A stretch of DNA of 64,000 nucleotides from Planoprotostelium fungivorum (GCA_003024175.1 MDYQ01000003.1:1-64000), one strand, 5' to 3'; positions 11,889-25,795 are shown, numbered from the stretch's first letter. Notes: generated from the letters alone by a model not told the origin. Numbers and translations: made by a program.

Positions 11889-14800
11889 CTATTCAATCGT
11901 CTTGTGTTTCTTCCTCGGGTTCTCGTCGAATAATCTCTTGATCCTCCCCACACCGTTCAACAGTGACGTATCCATGGCCGAGGCCGCGTTCATCATGGTC
12001 ACTAGTTCTTCCACGTGGCCGTCCATCAAGTCGGTCTCAGCTCCTCCCTTCGTCAACGCTTCTAACATGTCTAATGCAGCGGATCGAACTGCGTTGTACT
12101 TGTTGTCCGATAATCCCACGGAAATACATTCCACCAGCTTCTTCACCATCTGGCCGTCTACAACTGAGGCTGGGTGAGTCCGGGGGACCGAAAGATTGTG
12201 CCTCCTCACCTCCTTGGTTGAAATGGGAGCGAGAGAGGATCCGTGTGAGTGATTCATAGATGCTGATACGAATGGACCAAATATTCTGAGGAACAGCAGA
12301 ACACATGACATCCAGCAACTCGTGAAGACGAGCCTTCTGCGTCTCGACCGCCAGAGGCCAAGCTATTCACGTCAATCTTCTCTCTATAGAGATAGAATCA
12401 CCGTAGCCGAGAGATAAGAAGGCAGATCCTCTGATGAGCAGTGTGAGTGGCTTGTCTTTTGCATCTCCCTCGTCCGCTCCTAAACTGTCTTCTTCTCCCT
12501 TGGCGATCGGTAAGATGACTTGTGCTACCTGGACGGTGGGTGAGAAAAAAGGCCGGGAGTGGGGATCGAAACCGAGGCTCACCTTGTCGTAATTGTCGGT
12601 CTGTTGGAAAGCCTCCAGGGCCACACGGAGGGAGTTGATGGCGTGCCTCTTGTACTCTTTGTCGTTCTTCTTGCATTCTCTGATGAACTGCTCTACCAGA
12701 GATGATGGGCTATATTTGGCTCCTTCTCCTTCTGCCGTGGAGAATTTCGTCGTGATTTCTTCGTGATACTGGGAGCAGATGGTGGCCAGGGCAGATAGTA
12801 GAGAATCTTTTCCCTTCCATAGTCTACCGGGTAATGCCGTTACCAACATCTTCAGAATGTCATCTGTCACATCGTCATCAGCTATCACATATGACATCAG
12901 GTGATGAGATACTTCGACACAGTGATTGTAGTAATGATCCCATGTGATGTGGTGATGTGATGATGTGATGATGCAATGATGTGATGTGTTCATGATGTGA
13001 TGCCCACCTAAATAAGATAACGTGGAATCTCTGGAGGCATTCGTAGCGAGTGTCTTCAAGGTCACCGCCGCTTGTCTCTTCGTCACCCAAGAGTCTGCAC
13101 CCAGCGAATTTTCCAAGAATTTCACCGTCTCTTGCATGTACAGCGACACACCCCCCACACCCGACTCGTCCCACACTTCCTGGAAAACCTACGGAAATGT
13201 CAACGAAATATCACGACCTCTACCTCACCTTCTGTACCGCCTCGACTGGATCGTTTCTAGCGTAGTAAATGACAGGCACAGTCTCTTTCATCGTTAATCT
13301 GAACGCTTCGTTGGATCTCCTGACGATCTCTAAGAAGGCCGTGCCAGCAGTCACCCTCAATTCTTCGTTCTACAATCGACCGTTAGATATGACGTGTGAT
13401 GACGTCATCACCTCTACGTCGGAATAGAGTTGGAGAAGCTTCTCCGTCAGGGACTTGATGACCTTTGGGCTTGCGAATTTCGCGACGTTTCCCAGGGCCC
13501 CCGCGTAAGCTTTTCGGATTACCGGTGACTTTTCCCTCATCGATCCTATTTTTCCGTAAATTTTCCGGTCTTATTAGAATGAAACCCCACCCAACAGAGC
13601 GTTGAGAATTTTTCCGGCGTGAGGTGACAATAGTTCTTGCTTCTGCAGGACGAGCTGTACAATGAATTTTGCCGTCGCCACTTTCGTAGGTAGACCGACA
13701 CCCGTCTTAATCGTCTCCACAATCTTTCCGACAACTTCTCCGATGTTCTTCTCGTCGATGTACTTGATGCAGATGTCCTGACAGTTTTCAGCGAATTTTC
13801 TCCATCCGTGAAATTTCACCAGAGTTTCGTTGAGAGGGGAGAATTTGGAGATGGAGATGCGAGCCTCTTCGAATTGTTCCTGGGAAATTCCCATGGATTG
13901 GGTGTGGAATGCCATGTAGTTCAGACTCGAATTCTCCATGGCAGACAGACCCTCCAGTAAGACTCCAACGAGGTTGGGAATGTGAGGAGCCAGCATGTTA
14001 CCTGCCGCCTGTAATAACGGTCAAACGGATTTGGGACTCCGAATCTCACCTTAGCCGTCTTCAATATTTGGGACAAGGAGATCTCCCGCGCGTCCTCGCT
14101 CTCCGAAACGAGACCTATGAAATGTCATCGACATTTCCCCGTCTCAATGTCTCACCCTTCCCCAATAGTAGAGGTAACAGCTCCTTCAGGATGTCCTCTA
14201 CCTGCAGAGGATTGGTCATGGCTGGATCCGTCAATCTTGTCGTCAGGGCGGACAATGTCTTCAAGAGAGATTTCGCGGCCGTTCGAACCGTCTCCTTGAT
14301 GTCGTCTACAACGCGGAAGCCTCTGTACCATAACTCGCACAGGTGAGGTCTAACCTGAACGAACGTTTTGCCCTGGAGGGCGTCGGTCAGAGCGTGACAG
14401 GCGGCTGGTAAGGATTGAGAAATCTCGAGGAAATTCCGGTGAAATTCGACTTACACTCTCTGCTTCTCCACAGATTGGATACCATGGCATCCATTAGATC
14501 TACCACGATCTGATCGAAATAATCGGATGACACCTTCTTCACGTCCACTAAAGAGGCCAAGATATTTGTCATTGCACTCGATATCTATCCGAACGTCAGA
14601 TCTTCGTGAAACTCACGAAATTTCAAGTTACGTTCGACGTCGAAATTTCTCGGAAATGTCATCACCTTGGGATTCGGATCGTACGAAGCTCTGTACAACT
14701 TTGGGACTAGTTGAGGTAGAACGGGCTCCATTTGTTTCTTCAAATATTCTTCTCCCAATATCGACTTCACCGTGAAGGCTGCACCCTTCCTCGAATTCCA

Positions 14801-17800
14801 CAGTGAATGTTGTGAAGAAAGTTCCAGGAATTTGTAGATCAGCGATGGCTGCCCCATCTCGGTGGCCAACCCCACCAGCTGACTGTGAAATTTCAGTGAA
14901 AATTCGTACACGTCACGCTCTCACCTGTAGGTAGACACGGAGTTACCGTCCGGAGTTTTGACCAGATCTTTCGGCAAAATCTCCGAATCTCCGGATACCT
15001 TGTAGCCAGATTTTTTACCCGAAGATAGAGTGGATATGAGTGTCTTCACCATGACACCCTTCTGCTCTTCTGAACTCTCTTGATACACGAAGACGAGACC
15101 TCTCGATGCTGCCTCCTGCGTCACCTCTGTAGAGAAGGTGAGAATGGTGAGACTACAACGAGCCACGACTGCTTCGCAGGTGACATTTTGATGGAAAGAG
15201 AGCTCACCGTCTGGGTCTGCCAGCAAGTGAGAGAAAGCTGTCTGAATGGTCTGGAGATGTTTCTTGACTCCAGAGTGTGTCCCACAGTGCTTCACGATAG
15301 ACAACAGCCAGATGCATGCTGCCGATCGGTATCGATCGGATGCCAGTTGTTTTCCGAGGATTTCCTTCAGTAGTTCGTCCATAACGTCATCGTCTTGGCT
15401 CGTTGTAGATGGATGGTCTTCGGGTCTGGCCTCGAAATGGGGGTCAGCCGCGGCGGTAGAGGCCCAACCGGCTCCGATGATACTGAGAACTAGAATTTTC
15501 AGTGAAAAGGTGTTTCATTCAAATTAGACGGCCCACCTTCTCCCACGGTGAAGTGAAGCTCAAAGTTCTTACCGGCACCCGAGTTGTAGAGCGACGATAG
15601 AATCTCCTTTTTAAAGGGAGCATTTCTGTCGCTCAGCAAGACGTTACCCAGGGCAACGGCCGACCGTTCCGCAATCTACAACGCGTCAATATACGTTACG
15701 ATATCATAGATGACATCTATCACCCTCGTGTCCGAATGGGTCAACAGCCTCGTGATCTTGTAGACGAGCAGCCTCTTCGTTACCTGACTTCTCGACGAGA
15801 TTTCATAATTCTTTCCTTCTTTTTTCTCGGCGTCGTCCATCTCTTTACCCTCTTCGATGAAAGAGAGGGAGTTGTAGCGGAACATGAGGCCAACCGCCTG
15901 AATCGAGGCGAGGAGGAGAGATATCTGCGAAATTTCCGTGGTCGGTTGACCCTGGGAAGGCGTGGGAAGTATGTTGTACAGGTTGTACAGTGCACTCCTC
16001 ATGGTATCCTCTCTCTGTATCGATGGTTCGTCACAAAATTTCGTAGAAATTCCGAAGAAAACTCACATGTGAGGTCACACCGCCCTTCTTGATGATTCCT
16101 GCAGATACGTAACCCAATCCGTACACGGCTCCCAGACGCTTTTCCCACTGTAGCTGCTCCTCGTGCGATTCTTGTGTTACCCTCTTCAATAATTCGTCGA
16201 CGTCGACATCTGACAGGTTGTAGACGGACAGTCCCAGACATTTCGCCAGCATTTCTCTCGTCTCGTGGCCTCCGGCGATCCACATGAAATCCAGGAGCCA
16301 ATTTTTCTTCTGTGATGAGCGTGAGATATTTCATCGTTGTAGATGGATCACCTCTGCATAGTGTTTGCCCACTTGGAGATGGAGACACAGGGAGAGGGTC
16401 TGTATGATGTCACGACTTGTACGGGGAGATATCATACCTGAAGGATACCCTCGGCTGCAGTGTGGGCGAGAGAAGAAGTTACGTTCTGTACGTCCACTGC
16501 TCCATCGAGGAGATCAACGTAAGCAGTCATTGTTCCTGGGTGGTTCTGTAGAACACTTTGGTTGTATCTACAACGATCAGATGTCACTATGATATGACTC
16601 GAGATATCTCACTGGTACAACGTCTGTTCTTCCTTCTTGGCCGATATGTCCATGCAATTTCTCAGAAATTTCAGTATCAATTGGTAGGCTCCGTCACTGA
16701 ACGCTCTTCCGTTCTGCTTCACCGTTCCTGATAACCGTCAACGTTTCTATGGTAACCAATTTCAAAATATGAACCACCTTTCTCACGGCTGACTTTCACG
16801 TATTCCATCATCTCGTCAAATTTAGGCCACTCAGCCTCATTGTCAGGTGATATGTCTTTGTCCTTATCTTTCCAGCTGTAAGGCTTGAGGCCTCTATTCG
16901 ATTCATCTCGGTTCATCGTGCTGCTATCTTCAGAACACAAGAGGCAGTTCATCCTGCCAAAGGGGGAGGAGAAAGGGAAGAGGCGATTGCCGTAGTATAG
17001 ACTGATGTATCTACAACGAGGCTGCGTCTGAATGGGTCAGACGAGGACCCAGACGGTATGTCACCTTGGAAATATTGTGGGACAATAAGATTCGGATCTG
17101 ATCTAGATCTGCCGTGTCCACGGATCGATAGGCCGTTACCATAGATACCAGACCCTCTTGTATGGAAGACAGTACACTCTCTTCCTCCGTTGTAGATAAA
17201 TTCGTGAGGTACAGATTGAGAATGCCGAGGTCTTTGTAAAAGAGTTGTGGAACTCGGCGAGCTGATGACGTGTCAGGTGAGGGAAATTTGATGAAATTTC
17301 ACCCAATATTCCGACGGCAGAGTAAGTGAAGCTCAAGATCCTAGAAGATTCCCCGGACGGCTTCTCGATCAACTGTTCATCATCAACTCGATCATCATCA
17401 TCATATCATCGTGATCACAACTCGTAAAGTATTTACCTCTCGGATGAGTTTCAATAAGCCAGATAGAATGATGGGTGCCATCAATGAGATCTGCTGATCG
17501 TTTGAAGTTCGGAAGACCCACTGTACGAACGACATGCCGGACACTTTCAAGTTGAAAGTTGAATCTTCACCGTAGACGCAATCGAAGAAGACTTGAACCG
17601 TATTGGGGAAGCTGTTGGCAGCCTCGGCCGATCTGATCACGTGAGCATGAAGGTCACGTGATCGTTGTAGATGAAACAGAATAGTGAATATTCACCTCGA
17701 GAAACAGTTCATCAATTTGGATTTGAGCACCGGATGAGCCGAAATTCTCCGTTCTTCCGCGGGTAAATTCTTATCTCCGCCGCCCAAGTACGTTGCGTAC

Positions 17801-18993
17801 AGACGATCGACCAGCTACGTAACGTTCATCAGAATGAAACCGTGTGGCACGGTACTGACCCCGCGGTCTTCGTAATCGATCTTGATTCTCTTCATTCCAT
17901 CTTCACTCTTCTGGATGACCGTGTGATGACTGTCACACGAGCCGATGATGTACAAGAAAGCCATGTCATTTTCCGAGAATGCTCCCGTGCGGCCGATGAA
18001 ATCGATGATGGCGATCTACAACGAGTCAGGAGAGAGATTCGAGTGGAGAATCACTTTTCGGCCGAGGAGGTATTCTTTAGAGGGTGTCTTGGAGGCGATG
18101 TGTTTGACGATCTTAACGGATAGACCGTACGTCTTCTCGTCTCTGTCGAACAGTCATTCATCGATGTTCGCATGAATGTGTGTCGTATCATACGACAGAT
18201 GGTCAAATGATGATGATGATCGTAAAGAGGATGAGCAAGATGAGAGAGGACGACGTACGGTTTGTGAGATATTTGGGCCAGTAGAGTGTCGGCGAGATAT
18301 CGTAAGACGATGTCACGATCCGTGTTGTTTGTCGTGAATGTAAACTTTTCTTCCTTCTTCTCTTCTGGTGGAACTGGAATGTGTTCGATAACCTTCATCA
18401 TCCATCAATCATCTGACACTCAACAGATCGCGCTATGATGATGACAATGATAATCTTTTCTCACCGAGAGGAACAAGGGTAAGAGTGAGTCTCTCTGTGC
18501 CTGGGGTCTTATAGACAAATTCTTCAATAGTTGGGGAGCTAATTCTCCTCTGTCTTGGGAGGGCATTCTGTGGAAACCCATATCGAGGTACATGATGATG
18601 AAATTACAGACAAGTGCTGTCGGTTGTTGCTGCATGTAGAGGTCGAGAAGCTCCTTGATAGGTAACTGTTTGAAAGTGAGATCACATTGTTGAAGAAGCA
18701 ATACAAACTTGGATCGAAGGCAGGGGTTTGACTCGCTTGTTAACATGACCCAGTACTTCTAAAACCTTTTCATATTTTAGAATCTTGTTGGCGATCGATC
18801 GATGGATCAATTGACATTGCTGACGTCACCAGCCCACCTTCTTTCTCACTGTCTCGTGAGGCGACGCTAATTTTCCCATCACAGGAATGAGTAGATTCTT
18901 CAGTTGCTTCTCCATATCTTGATCGCTGGACACGGCAAAGCGCGTCAGCACTGTGTCTAACAAGTTGACGTCTTTCGTTGCTTCGTCTGCCAT
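11889..18993 (-). CDS. ECM29: Proteasome adaptor and scaffold protein ECM29, HEAT-repeat protein
   Basis: ECM29 is a giant HEAT-repeat protein that clamps the 26S proteasome core to its 19S cap. The start (ATG 18993-18991, MADEATKDVNLLDTVLTRF) and the next exons match the family N-terminus. The key stretches are ELLDLYMQQQPTALVCNF, MYLDMGFHRMPSQDRGELAP and QAQRDSLLPLFL (about 18480-18680). Dozens of amphipathic HEAT helices follow down to the C-terminal exon ending KKHKTIE at 11889. More than twenty-five introns of mostly 40-70 nt interrupt it. The intron around 12900-13010 is expanded by GATGTGAT-type repeats. Several introns carry CTACAACG or CGTTGTAG (near 15675, 16335, 16570, 17012, 17665, 18016). 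I cannot give every splice junction with confidence, but frame and content persist over the whole span. Confidence 0.88.
12880..13015. repeat. GATG/ATGTGATG-rich simple repeat in an ECM29 intron
   Basis: Irregular tandem copies of GTGATGATGT-like words fill the intron, which is about twice as long as its neighbours. It looks like slippage expansion of the GATGA/TCATC words that are common in introns here. Confidence 0.75.
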
Positions 18994-19226
18994 GGTCTGT
19001 ATTTGTGATGTTCTTCCAACCCGAAAGACCTCCTCACGATGACGAATAATTCGGTATCAACGTGAAATTCCAAAATTCACCACAAATCATCACTGCACCA
19101 ACATCATCGTCTGTCCAGACACGCATCAATTGTCGGCTTACTTTATCGGGTAGTGCAATTTGCACGATGAAGAAAGCATCATCATACGAGCGAGTGAACG
19201 AAGGATGTCGATGCAGGTCCATCTTG

Positions 19227-19804
19227 TCAAGATGGAGGATAGATGCAGAGAGAAGTTATGGGGTTGTCAGTTCTGTTATAATCTGCTGATTGAAAATCGA
19301 TCTGGATGCCTGAGATGAATGAGAACATGCATCTCCATCGATCGAAGCAGATCTCACCGAGCTTCTTGTAATCTACAAAGATTGGTGTTGTACCAAGTAG
19401 AGCTCGTTTTCCCTCTGGTTCTCCCATTCTGTTCTGCAATGAGATGCACTTTGATTTCCAATCGTCACCTCTTGACGATGTCGGCGTTCGTCTCTGTCCA
19501 TCGAATATCTTGTGGCATGCTACCTTTGTATGCTTCATATTTGTCTTTATTGTTGGCAGAATATAACCAGATGCTGTCTAAAGTCGAACTCTGTTCATCG
19601 ACTTCAGATCGTGTGTGATTCTGTGTTTCTTACCTTGTTATCCATACAGAAACTGATACCTTCCTTCCTGAAGTTGATGAAGGTCACATCACTCAATTTC
19701 TTTCTCTCCTCCTCTTTACCATCCCTCCTCAGATTGGATAACGTCTTCACATCATTCTCTGCTTTTCCCAGATCCTGCTGTAGGGGATGCTTTTGACTCG
19801 ACAT
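19227..19804 (-). CDS. Small uncharacterised protein
   Basis: ATG at 19804-19802 starts MSSQKHPLQQDLGKAEN. Exon 1 ends near 19635. Exon 2 encodes LDSIWLYSANNKDKYEAYK, exon 3 NRMGEPEGKRALLGTTPIF, and the last exon ends CIYPPS at 19227. Junctions are GT-AG with introns of 40-70 nt. The product would be about 130-140 residues with a charged helical start and a compact second half. I do not recognise the family. Its 5' end faces the unassigned region 19805-20283. Confidence 0.6.
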
Positions 19805-20283
19805 GATGTGATTGTGTTGTGTTTTTATTTCGATGCAAAAAAGCGATCCAACGTATCAGAGCCAAATTGTCGCAAATTGTCTCCTCTCCTTCTTCTCACA
19901 TCCTATACATCTGGAACATCCTTACGACCGACAACGCCGTAGACAACAACATCCACAGTGTGGTCCGTACAATTGCACTGTTTCTTAGTTGGGCCTGTGT
20001 CCGCGATCATTGAATCCACCCATACCAATGCATTCATCATTGACCGATATGAACTACAGGGGATCCTCTACGATCCCAACTTGACCTATCAGAATCCAAC
20101 GATGACCAACGAACCTTTTTGGTTTAGAAAGATGTACAACTGAGAGTCCTGTCTAAATGGTTCTACGTGGCCCATTTTTGAATGAAGATGGCTGTCTCGA
20201 CCCACTCTCGTTCTTCATCAACCAAATATATTTCGACTCTTTCACACCAGATGTTTTTATTCTGATCGCATGACCAGAGGTCA
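19805..20283 (+). other. Gap with one possible small plus-strand gene
   Basis: A plus-strand frame ending at 20143 (segment FLVGPVSAIIESTHTNAFII, then RKMYN and stop) looks protein-like, and its phrasing vaguely recalls beta-helix TBCC-type domains. An upstream ATG at 19833 starts another plausible frame (MQKSDPTYQSQIVANCLLSF). A GT-AG join between them was not clear to me. The rest of the gap holds the 3' end of RBX1. Confidence 0.25.
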
Positions 20284-20838
<555 letters not shown>

Positions 20839-21035
20839 GATGCGTGTGTCGATGGAACTTTATACGTCACTGAATTTAACTTCCATCATCTACAACTCCA
20901 TTTTCACCATTTGTCTTCGCTGAAGGAAATCACTGATTCAAATCAGAGAACAGCACACGAGAGACAAACACCACAACATCCCTCTTATCACCGCTGGAGG
21001 ATTTGTTATACAGTTGAACATGTTGCAACAATTGT

Positions 21036-21683
21036 TTATCGATCATCCTCATCATCTCTCCTTCCACTCCCCAAGCTGAGCCTGTCTTCTCTGTCTTCTT
21101 CGTTCGATGAGCCAGCTCCGAGACCACCCGCCGCTGATGGTGCTCTACCATGGAGGAATTTGTCTCCACCTGCTTGAGGACCACCGAGGTGACCCAAGGC
21201 ATATTCGGCCATCTCTTCTCTCTTCTTCTGGACGTTGGACTTGAATCTCTGTCTACGCTGCATCTCTCTCTGATTGTCTTCCATCTGATTCAAAATCAAC
21301 ATCGAGTGATCGTGATGGACGTCACTTGTTCGCTTCTTGCTTGCATGCCGTACCATCCTTCTTCTCGGAGATGAGACAAGGCCTCGGCGATAACTGGATC
21401 AGGGTGAAGGGGTGCCTTTATCGGTGCACTGTACTTCTCCGTGTAGTCTTTGCGAAGATCTGCAATGCTGATTTTCTTGATCGGTGTCAGAAGAGGTGGA
21501 TCGAATATGAACGCATATTATGACATTGTGGTAACGCACCGGTTTTTTGTCTTTAGACAGGATGTTTGAGGTGTTGAATGATCGAACATCTGTTTAGATG
21601 TGAGTGTCTCAAGGGTATGGTGTCAGCTCACTCTGCCCCTGATGTGAACAGTGATTCGAAGCTCTACGCGCTAGACAATGCAT
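21036..21683 (-). CDS. Uncharacterised protein, possible mitochondrial targeting sequence
   Basis: ATG at 21683-21681 starts MHCLARRASNHCSHQG. The N-terminus is Arg- and Ser-rich with almost no acids, as in mitochondrial presequences. Following exons read SFNTSNILSKDKKP, KISIADLRKDYTEKYSAPIK, EALSHLREEGWYGMQ, then a long basic helix (QREMQRRQRFKSNVQKKREE). Two overlapping choices exist for the C-terminal exon: a Gly- and Asp-rich tail ending at 21036, or another frame ending near 20930. The basic helix is like that of mitoribosomal protein mL64/CRIF1, but this is a loose resemblance only. Confidence 0.5.
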
Positions 21684-21759
21684 GATTTGCAGTAAATGAT
21701 GAGACGCCGTTCTGTCTACAACAATAAAACATCAGATCCGATCATCACATCACATCAGA

Positions 21760-22362
21760 ATGGTGAGCTTACATGAAAGACGACTTCGTTTGAATTTACT
21801 GGATCAGTTGAACAGAGAGGAAGAAGTCGAGGCTGAGGTCAATCGCGAAGACCAGGATAACATTAATGCATTCGGACGTCTGAACCTGCGGCTTCACGAC
21901 ATCCGTGATGAGTTAAACCTGAAACAAGTGAGCATACCCTGCTTCTTGAGTATGAGAAGGCTACGTGTGATCTTGATGTTTTCTCTAATCTACCACACAG
22001 GAATACAGAAACAACGTACAAGATGCCAATAATGAGCTTCTCTTAGGAGACGATGAAGAAGTCAGGTAAATGATCTGAATGCAATCCATCTTCTGAATTT
22101 GAACACCAGATACCGCATGGGAGAGACTTTCGTTCTGATGAGCAAGGATGAAGTGAGCTTCTAATTCAACTCTCTCGACAGCTTTCTCTGACGAGACGAA
22201 CAGGTCACAGCTCTGTTGGAGAGAGACGAAGAGAACATTAACTCGGACATCGACAAGTTGAACGAAGAGGCAGAGCAGATCCAAAAGGATTTGAGCGTTC
22301 TGAAAGCGAAATTGTACGCCAAGTTCAAGTCTTCCATCAATCTGGAGGAAGATCCTCAGTGA
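21760..22362 (+). CDS. PFDN4: Prefoldin subunit 4
   Basis: Prefoldin 4 is a beta-type subunit of the hexameric chaperone that passes actin and tubulin to the CCT chaperonin. The coiled-coil arms and hairpin match the family. The segments are VNREDQDNINAFGRLNLRLH, DANNELLLGDDEEVRYRMGE and TFVLMSKDEV, then a helix ending AKLYAKFKSSINLEEDPQ at the TGA 22360-22362. Four or five exons are joined by 40-70-nt introns. The ATG at 21760 is followed at once by GTGAGC. A 45-nt in-frame segment (21763-21807) may therefore be an intron directly behind the start codon, or may be translated. AATAAA lies at about 22371. Confidence 0.9.
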
Positions 22363-22848
22363 TTCAATTCAAATAAATTCGACCTTGTTCACTCGCTCGT
22401 TTGAACCAGAGAGTGCTCTACGAATCGATCAAGGTCACGTAGGCATCGTCCAGGAGATGAACCTGGGCACCGTGGATGTCATCACCACGGGGAAACAGAC
22501 GGACGTGATGAGAGAGTGACTTCGTCGGTTGGAAGGTATTGATAGAGTACTCGAATGAACATTGAAGAGATCATGATGGTCTTCTATTTTCGAATATGAA
22601 ATACTGATGAGTAAGTAAGCTGCGATCGAGAGAGCATTGATCCCATCTCCCCTGGGTCGAATTCGATATTATTCTACTCTCATCATCGTCTATCGTGCCA
22701 CAACCGTCACATCACGACAGGTTATAGAGATGAAAATATCCAGCTCACGCGGCAAAACTGTCGAGATAGGGAGATATGAACGTGATTTCAATCGGATATC
22801 CCTACATTTCGGCCACTACGGCTGACTCCCATAACACGAGACAGCAAC
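22363..22848 (+). other. Gap with one short protein-like frame
   Basis: A plus-strand frame ending at TGA about 22519 contains ALRIDQGHVGIVQEMNLGTV and reads like real protein. No start codon or partner exon could be fixed, so it may be a leftover exon or a small gene with unseen exons. The rest, up to the GMC gene start, shows no coding pattern. Confidence 0.3.
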
Positions 22849-25058
22849 ATGAGCAGAGGCGTCCTCATCTTCTTTCTCCTCGTCACCGTCTGCCACGGTG
22901 CCCTCCAAACCACCTATAGCACTTATGACTACGTTGTGGTCGGTGGTGGAGGTGCTGGTAGTCTATGGGCCGCCAGGTGAGATGATATGTGAATGAAAGA
23001 TGTTGATGATGGTGGCAGATTGAGCGAAAATTTAAACCGGACTGTGCTGGTCTTAGAGCAAGGACCCAATGCCACGTGTTACAAATGTGATAACACGGCC
23101 AACATGAATGATATCGACGATCTGTGGACTTCGCATGGAAACTCGCAGTTCACCACACCTCAAGGACCCGTATCACGCAGTTTCGATCAGATCAAGATGT
23201 CGTGGCCGGGAGGTAACACTCGCATCTATCAAGGACTGTCCTATCCAGCTCACCCGAAGGTTTACAAGTGAGTGACGTCAGAAGATCTTCTCCATTGACC
23301 GTGGTGTCAGCCGCTATCCGAGTGGTCTCAACTATCAAACATTCTTGCCTTATTACAGAAAGTTCCAAGACCACTATTGTAATTATCTCAATTCCAGCTA
23401 CACTGGAATATCCCCTGCCAGTGAGTCATACAACCTCATCATCATCGTGATGTCTTCAGATTGTACAAAGTATCACGGAGCTAGAGGACCCATGGGAATC
23501 AGCCCTCCCTTCAAGAACTTGTCCGATTCCCTCTTCTTCAAAGGTGACTCTCTCATCGTGATCCATGCTCAACGACACAGACATGACCTCCGATGCCGGT
23601 CTCAATTTCACATATCTGCCGGACGCTTGGAATGGTGATCACCCATCTCATCGCATCTCATCATCGACGCGCGTCTGATCATCCATCAGCCGATGACCAA
23701 TTGAGCTCACCGAATCACATCTTCTACCAGCAACTCTTCCGCCAAGTGTCCAACCCTTCAGACCCCAACTCCCCCCGAGTCCGCCAGTCCACTTACAACG
23801 GTTACACTCCCCCTCGTGTCCTTTCCAGGAAGAATCTCACCTACAAGACCGAGACGCAAGTCATCCGCATCATCTTCCGCAGCGAAGTCGAACGTGGTAG
23901 TTTCCCTGGATTATCGCTGTCTGGCTTCCCCTCTACCAACAACTCGGCCACGCAGGCAGTGGGGGTCATCTATCAGACAGAAGAGGACTCGTTCGCCGTG
24001 TTTGCCAAGAGACAGTTGGTGCTGTCGGGGGGTGTGTTGGGAACACCGAAGCTACTTCAGATCAGTGGTGTCGGCCCTGCCGATCTCCTTCGCTCACTCA
24101 ACATCACCGTGGTAGCCGATAACAGGTGGAACATCAGATGATGTGATCTCATGCGATGTCTGATGCGAGATAGATTCATCGGTCAGAACGTGGCGGAGCA
24201 CCCCGCCTTCGCCGCCGTCTACAAGACCAAACTACAATTGAGCTACACACTCGAGAATTTCGGACGTGAGTGCAACATGAATGGAGAGAAGCTGACGTTC
24301 AAAGTCATCGGTACCGCACAGCTGACCAGCCCCTTCGCTCGCAACGGCTACCCGGACATACAGATCCAACTCTTTCCCACCTTCCCCATCAACAACTTGG
24401 AAGGTGTGACCGGAACTTCACCTCTTCAGTTGCAGTACCCTCCCTCTCCTTACCCCGGTGACCCTTCTGCCTTGGGAGGTGCTCCCATCCTCAACCTCAT
24501 CATCCTCCGAACGGATCCAACCACGAGGGGTTCAGTCAACATCACGGGTGAGACTCTCGCTCACATCTGAAGCTGACGAGATAAGGGACGAGGTACAGAT
24601 ACAACAGTCGACTTGACCTGGGATTTCCAAACGACTTCACGGCCTACGCCTCGTCGGAGGATTATCAAGCTCAATCGTGGGCGGTCAACTATCTTCGCGG
24701 AAAGCTGCTCAACAACGCGACTGCCTTTGCAAAGAAGTGGATACAGAGCGAGTTGGTGCCTGGACCGGCACCGGTAGGGACACCTCAGAGTCAGTACGAT
24801 CTGCAGAGCAATGCGTACGGCTTCGATCTGTCTTATCATCAGACTGGAGGTGTCAATCTGGGTACAGCTACCGATAACTTGGGTGAGTGAAAGAGGAGGA
24901 TATAGAGCTGATGGAGAGTAGGAAGTGTGAATGGAGTGAGCGGAATCACCGTGTGTGATAATTCTCTGCAACCCGTGCCACCGAATCTCAACCCTACGGC
25001 TTCTATGTTGGCTCTGTGTGAATATGTGGCAGACAAGTTGATTCAGCGCAACAATTGA
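22849..25058 (+). CDS. Secreted GMC-family oxidoreductase (FAD-dependent)
   Basis: GMC oxidoreductases use FAD to oxidise alcohols or sugars. The N-terminus (MSRGVLIFFLLVTVCHGA) is a signal peptide. It is followed by the dinucleotide-binding motif DYVVVGGGGAGSLWAAR, split by an intron, and by VLVLEQGPN. Later come the family segments MSWPGGNTRIYQGLSYPAHP, VLSGGVLGTPKLLQISGVGP and the C-terminal HQTGGVNLGTATDNLG with NPTASMLALCEYVADKLIQ. The final residues are QRNN before TGA 25056-25058. At least seven short introns interrupt it. The substrate cannot be told. The catalytic His region is present in the form SYHQTGG, while the second catalytic residue (usually His or Asn) may be the Asn of NLNPTAS. 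Confidence 0.88.
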
Positions 25059-25795
25059 TAAAGTTGAAGTGCATTAGATATCTACCATGAAGGGACGTAT
25101 AAAAGGGTTTCTATGCAATGAAACGCGAAAGATGAGATCATATTTCGGGTGTTGATCCAACAGTCGCTTTCGTCCATCACGAAAGAACATCCCTCTGTCG
25201 TCTTCTCTGCTGGGTCAGTAGGAAGCCACCGCTTCGCCTCCAAGAGGAAGAATCCAAGGTTTGCTTTCTGTATCACATGTCAGATGGATCACAGAGACAG
25301 GCGCACAAGACGTGAAAGAGGAAGCAGAGAAGGAATGAGCGGAGTGAATCCACAGAAGACAAAGAAGGCAACGGAGAAGGAGACATTGGATGTGAATGAA
25401 ATGGGAAAGAATGGATCTGACCCTATCAAACTTGAGCTTGGACGCGATTATATGTTCAGGTGATATTTCTTCGAGTTTTCGGATTACGTATCATCTACAA
25501 CGAGACAAAAGATAGTTGATATGAGAATAATATATTCTCCAGAAGCCCCGACACCAAAGGAACGGTGAATTTTTCCGCCAAAACGAGATTTGAAATTTGA
25601 ATGATGGTTACGGCGAAGATGTACTCCAAAAGCGTGTGTTGCAGCAGTGGTCAGGATGTGTTATGAGCCCAAGAGGTACCGAGGGCCAGCCACAGCAGCT
25701 TGCTTCTCAATAGCCTCTAACAGAAGCTCTTACATTGTTATCTCGGTAGATGCATGTTCAATAAATTTCGATTAGAGGGTCACACAATTTTATTA
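25059..25795. other. Intergenic, no gene assigned
   Basis: Short frames occur (for example a basic stretch near 25260-25460 plus), but none has family features or clean splice partners. One CTACAACG occurs near 25494. Confidence 0.4.

Noticed and set aside
12542-12580. B-box-like GGTTTCGATCCCC in an ECM29 intron
   Set aside because: No A-box and no cloverleaf. It is a normal short intron.
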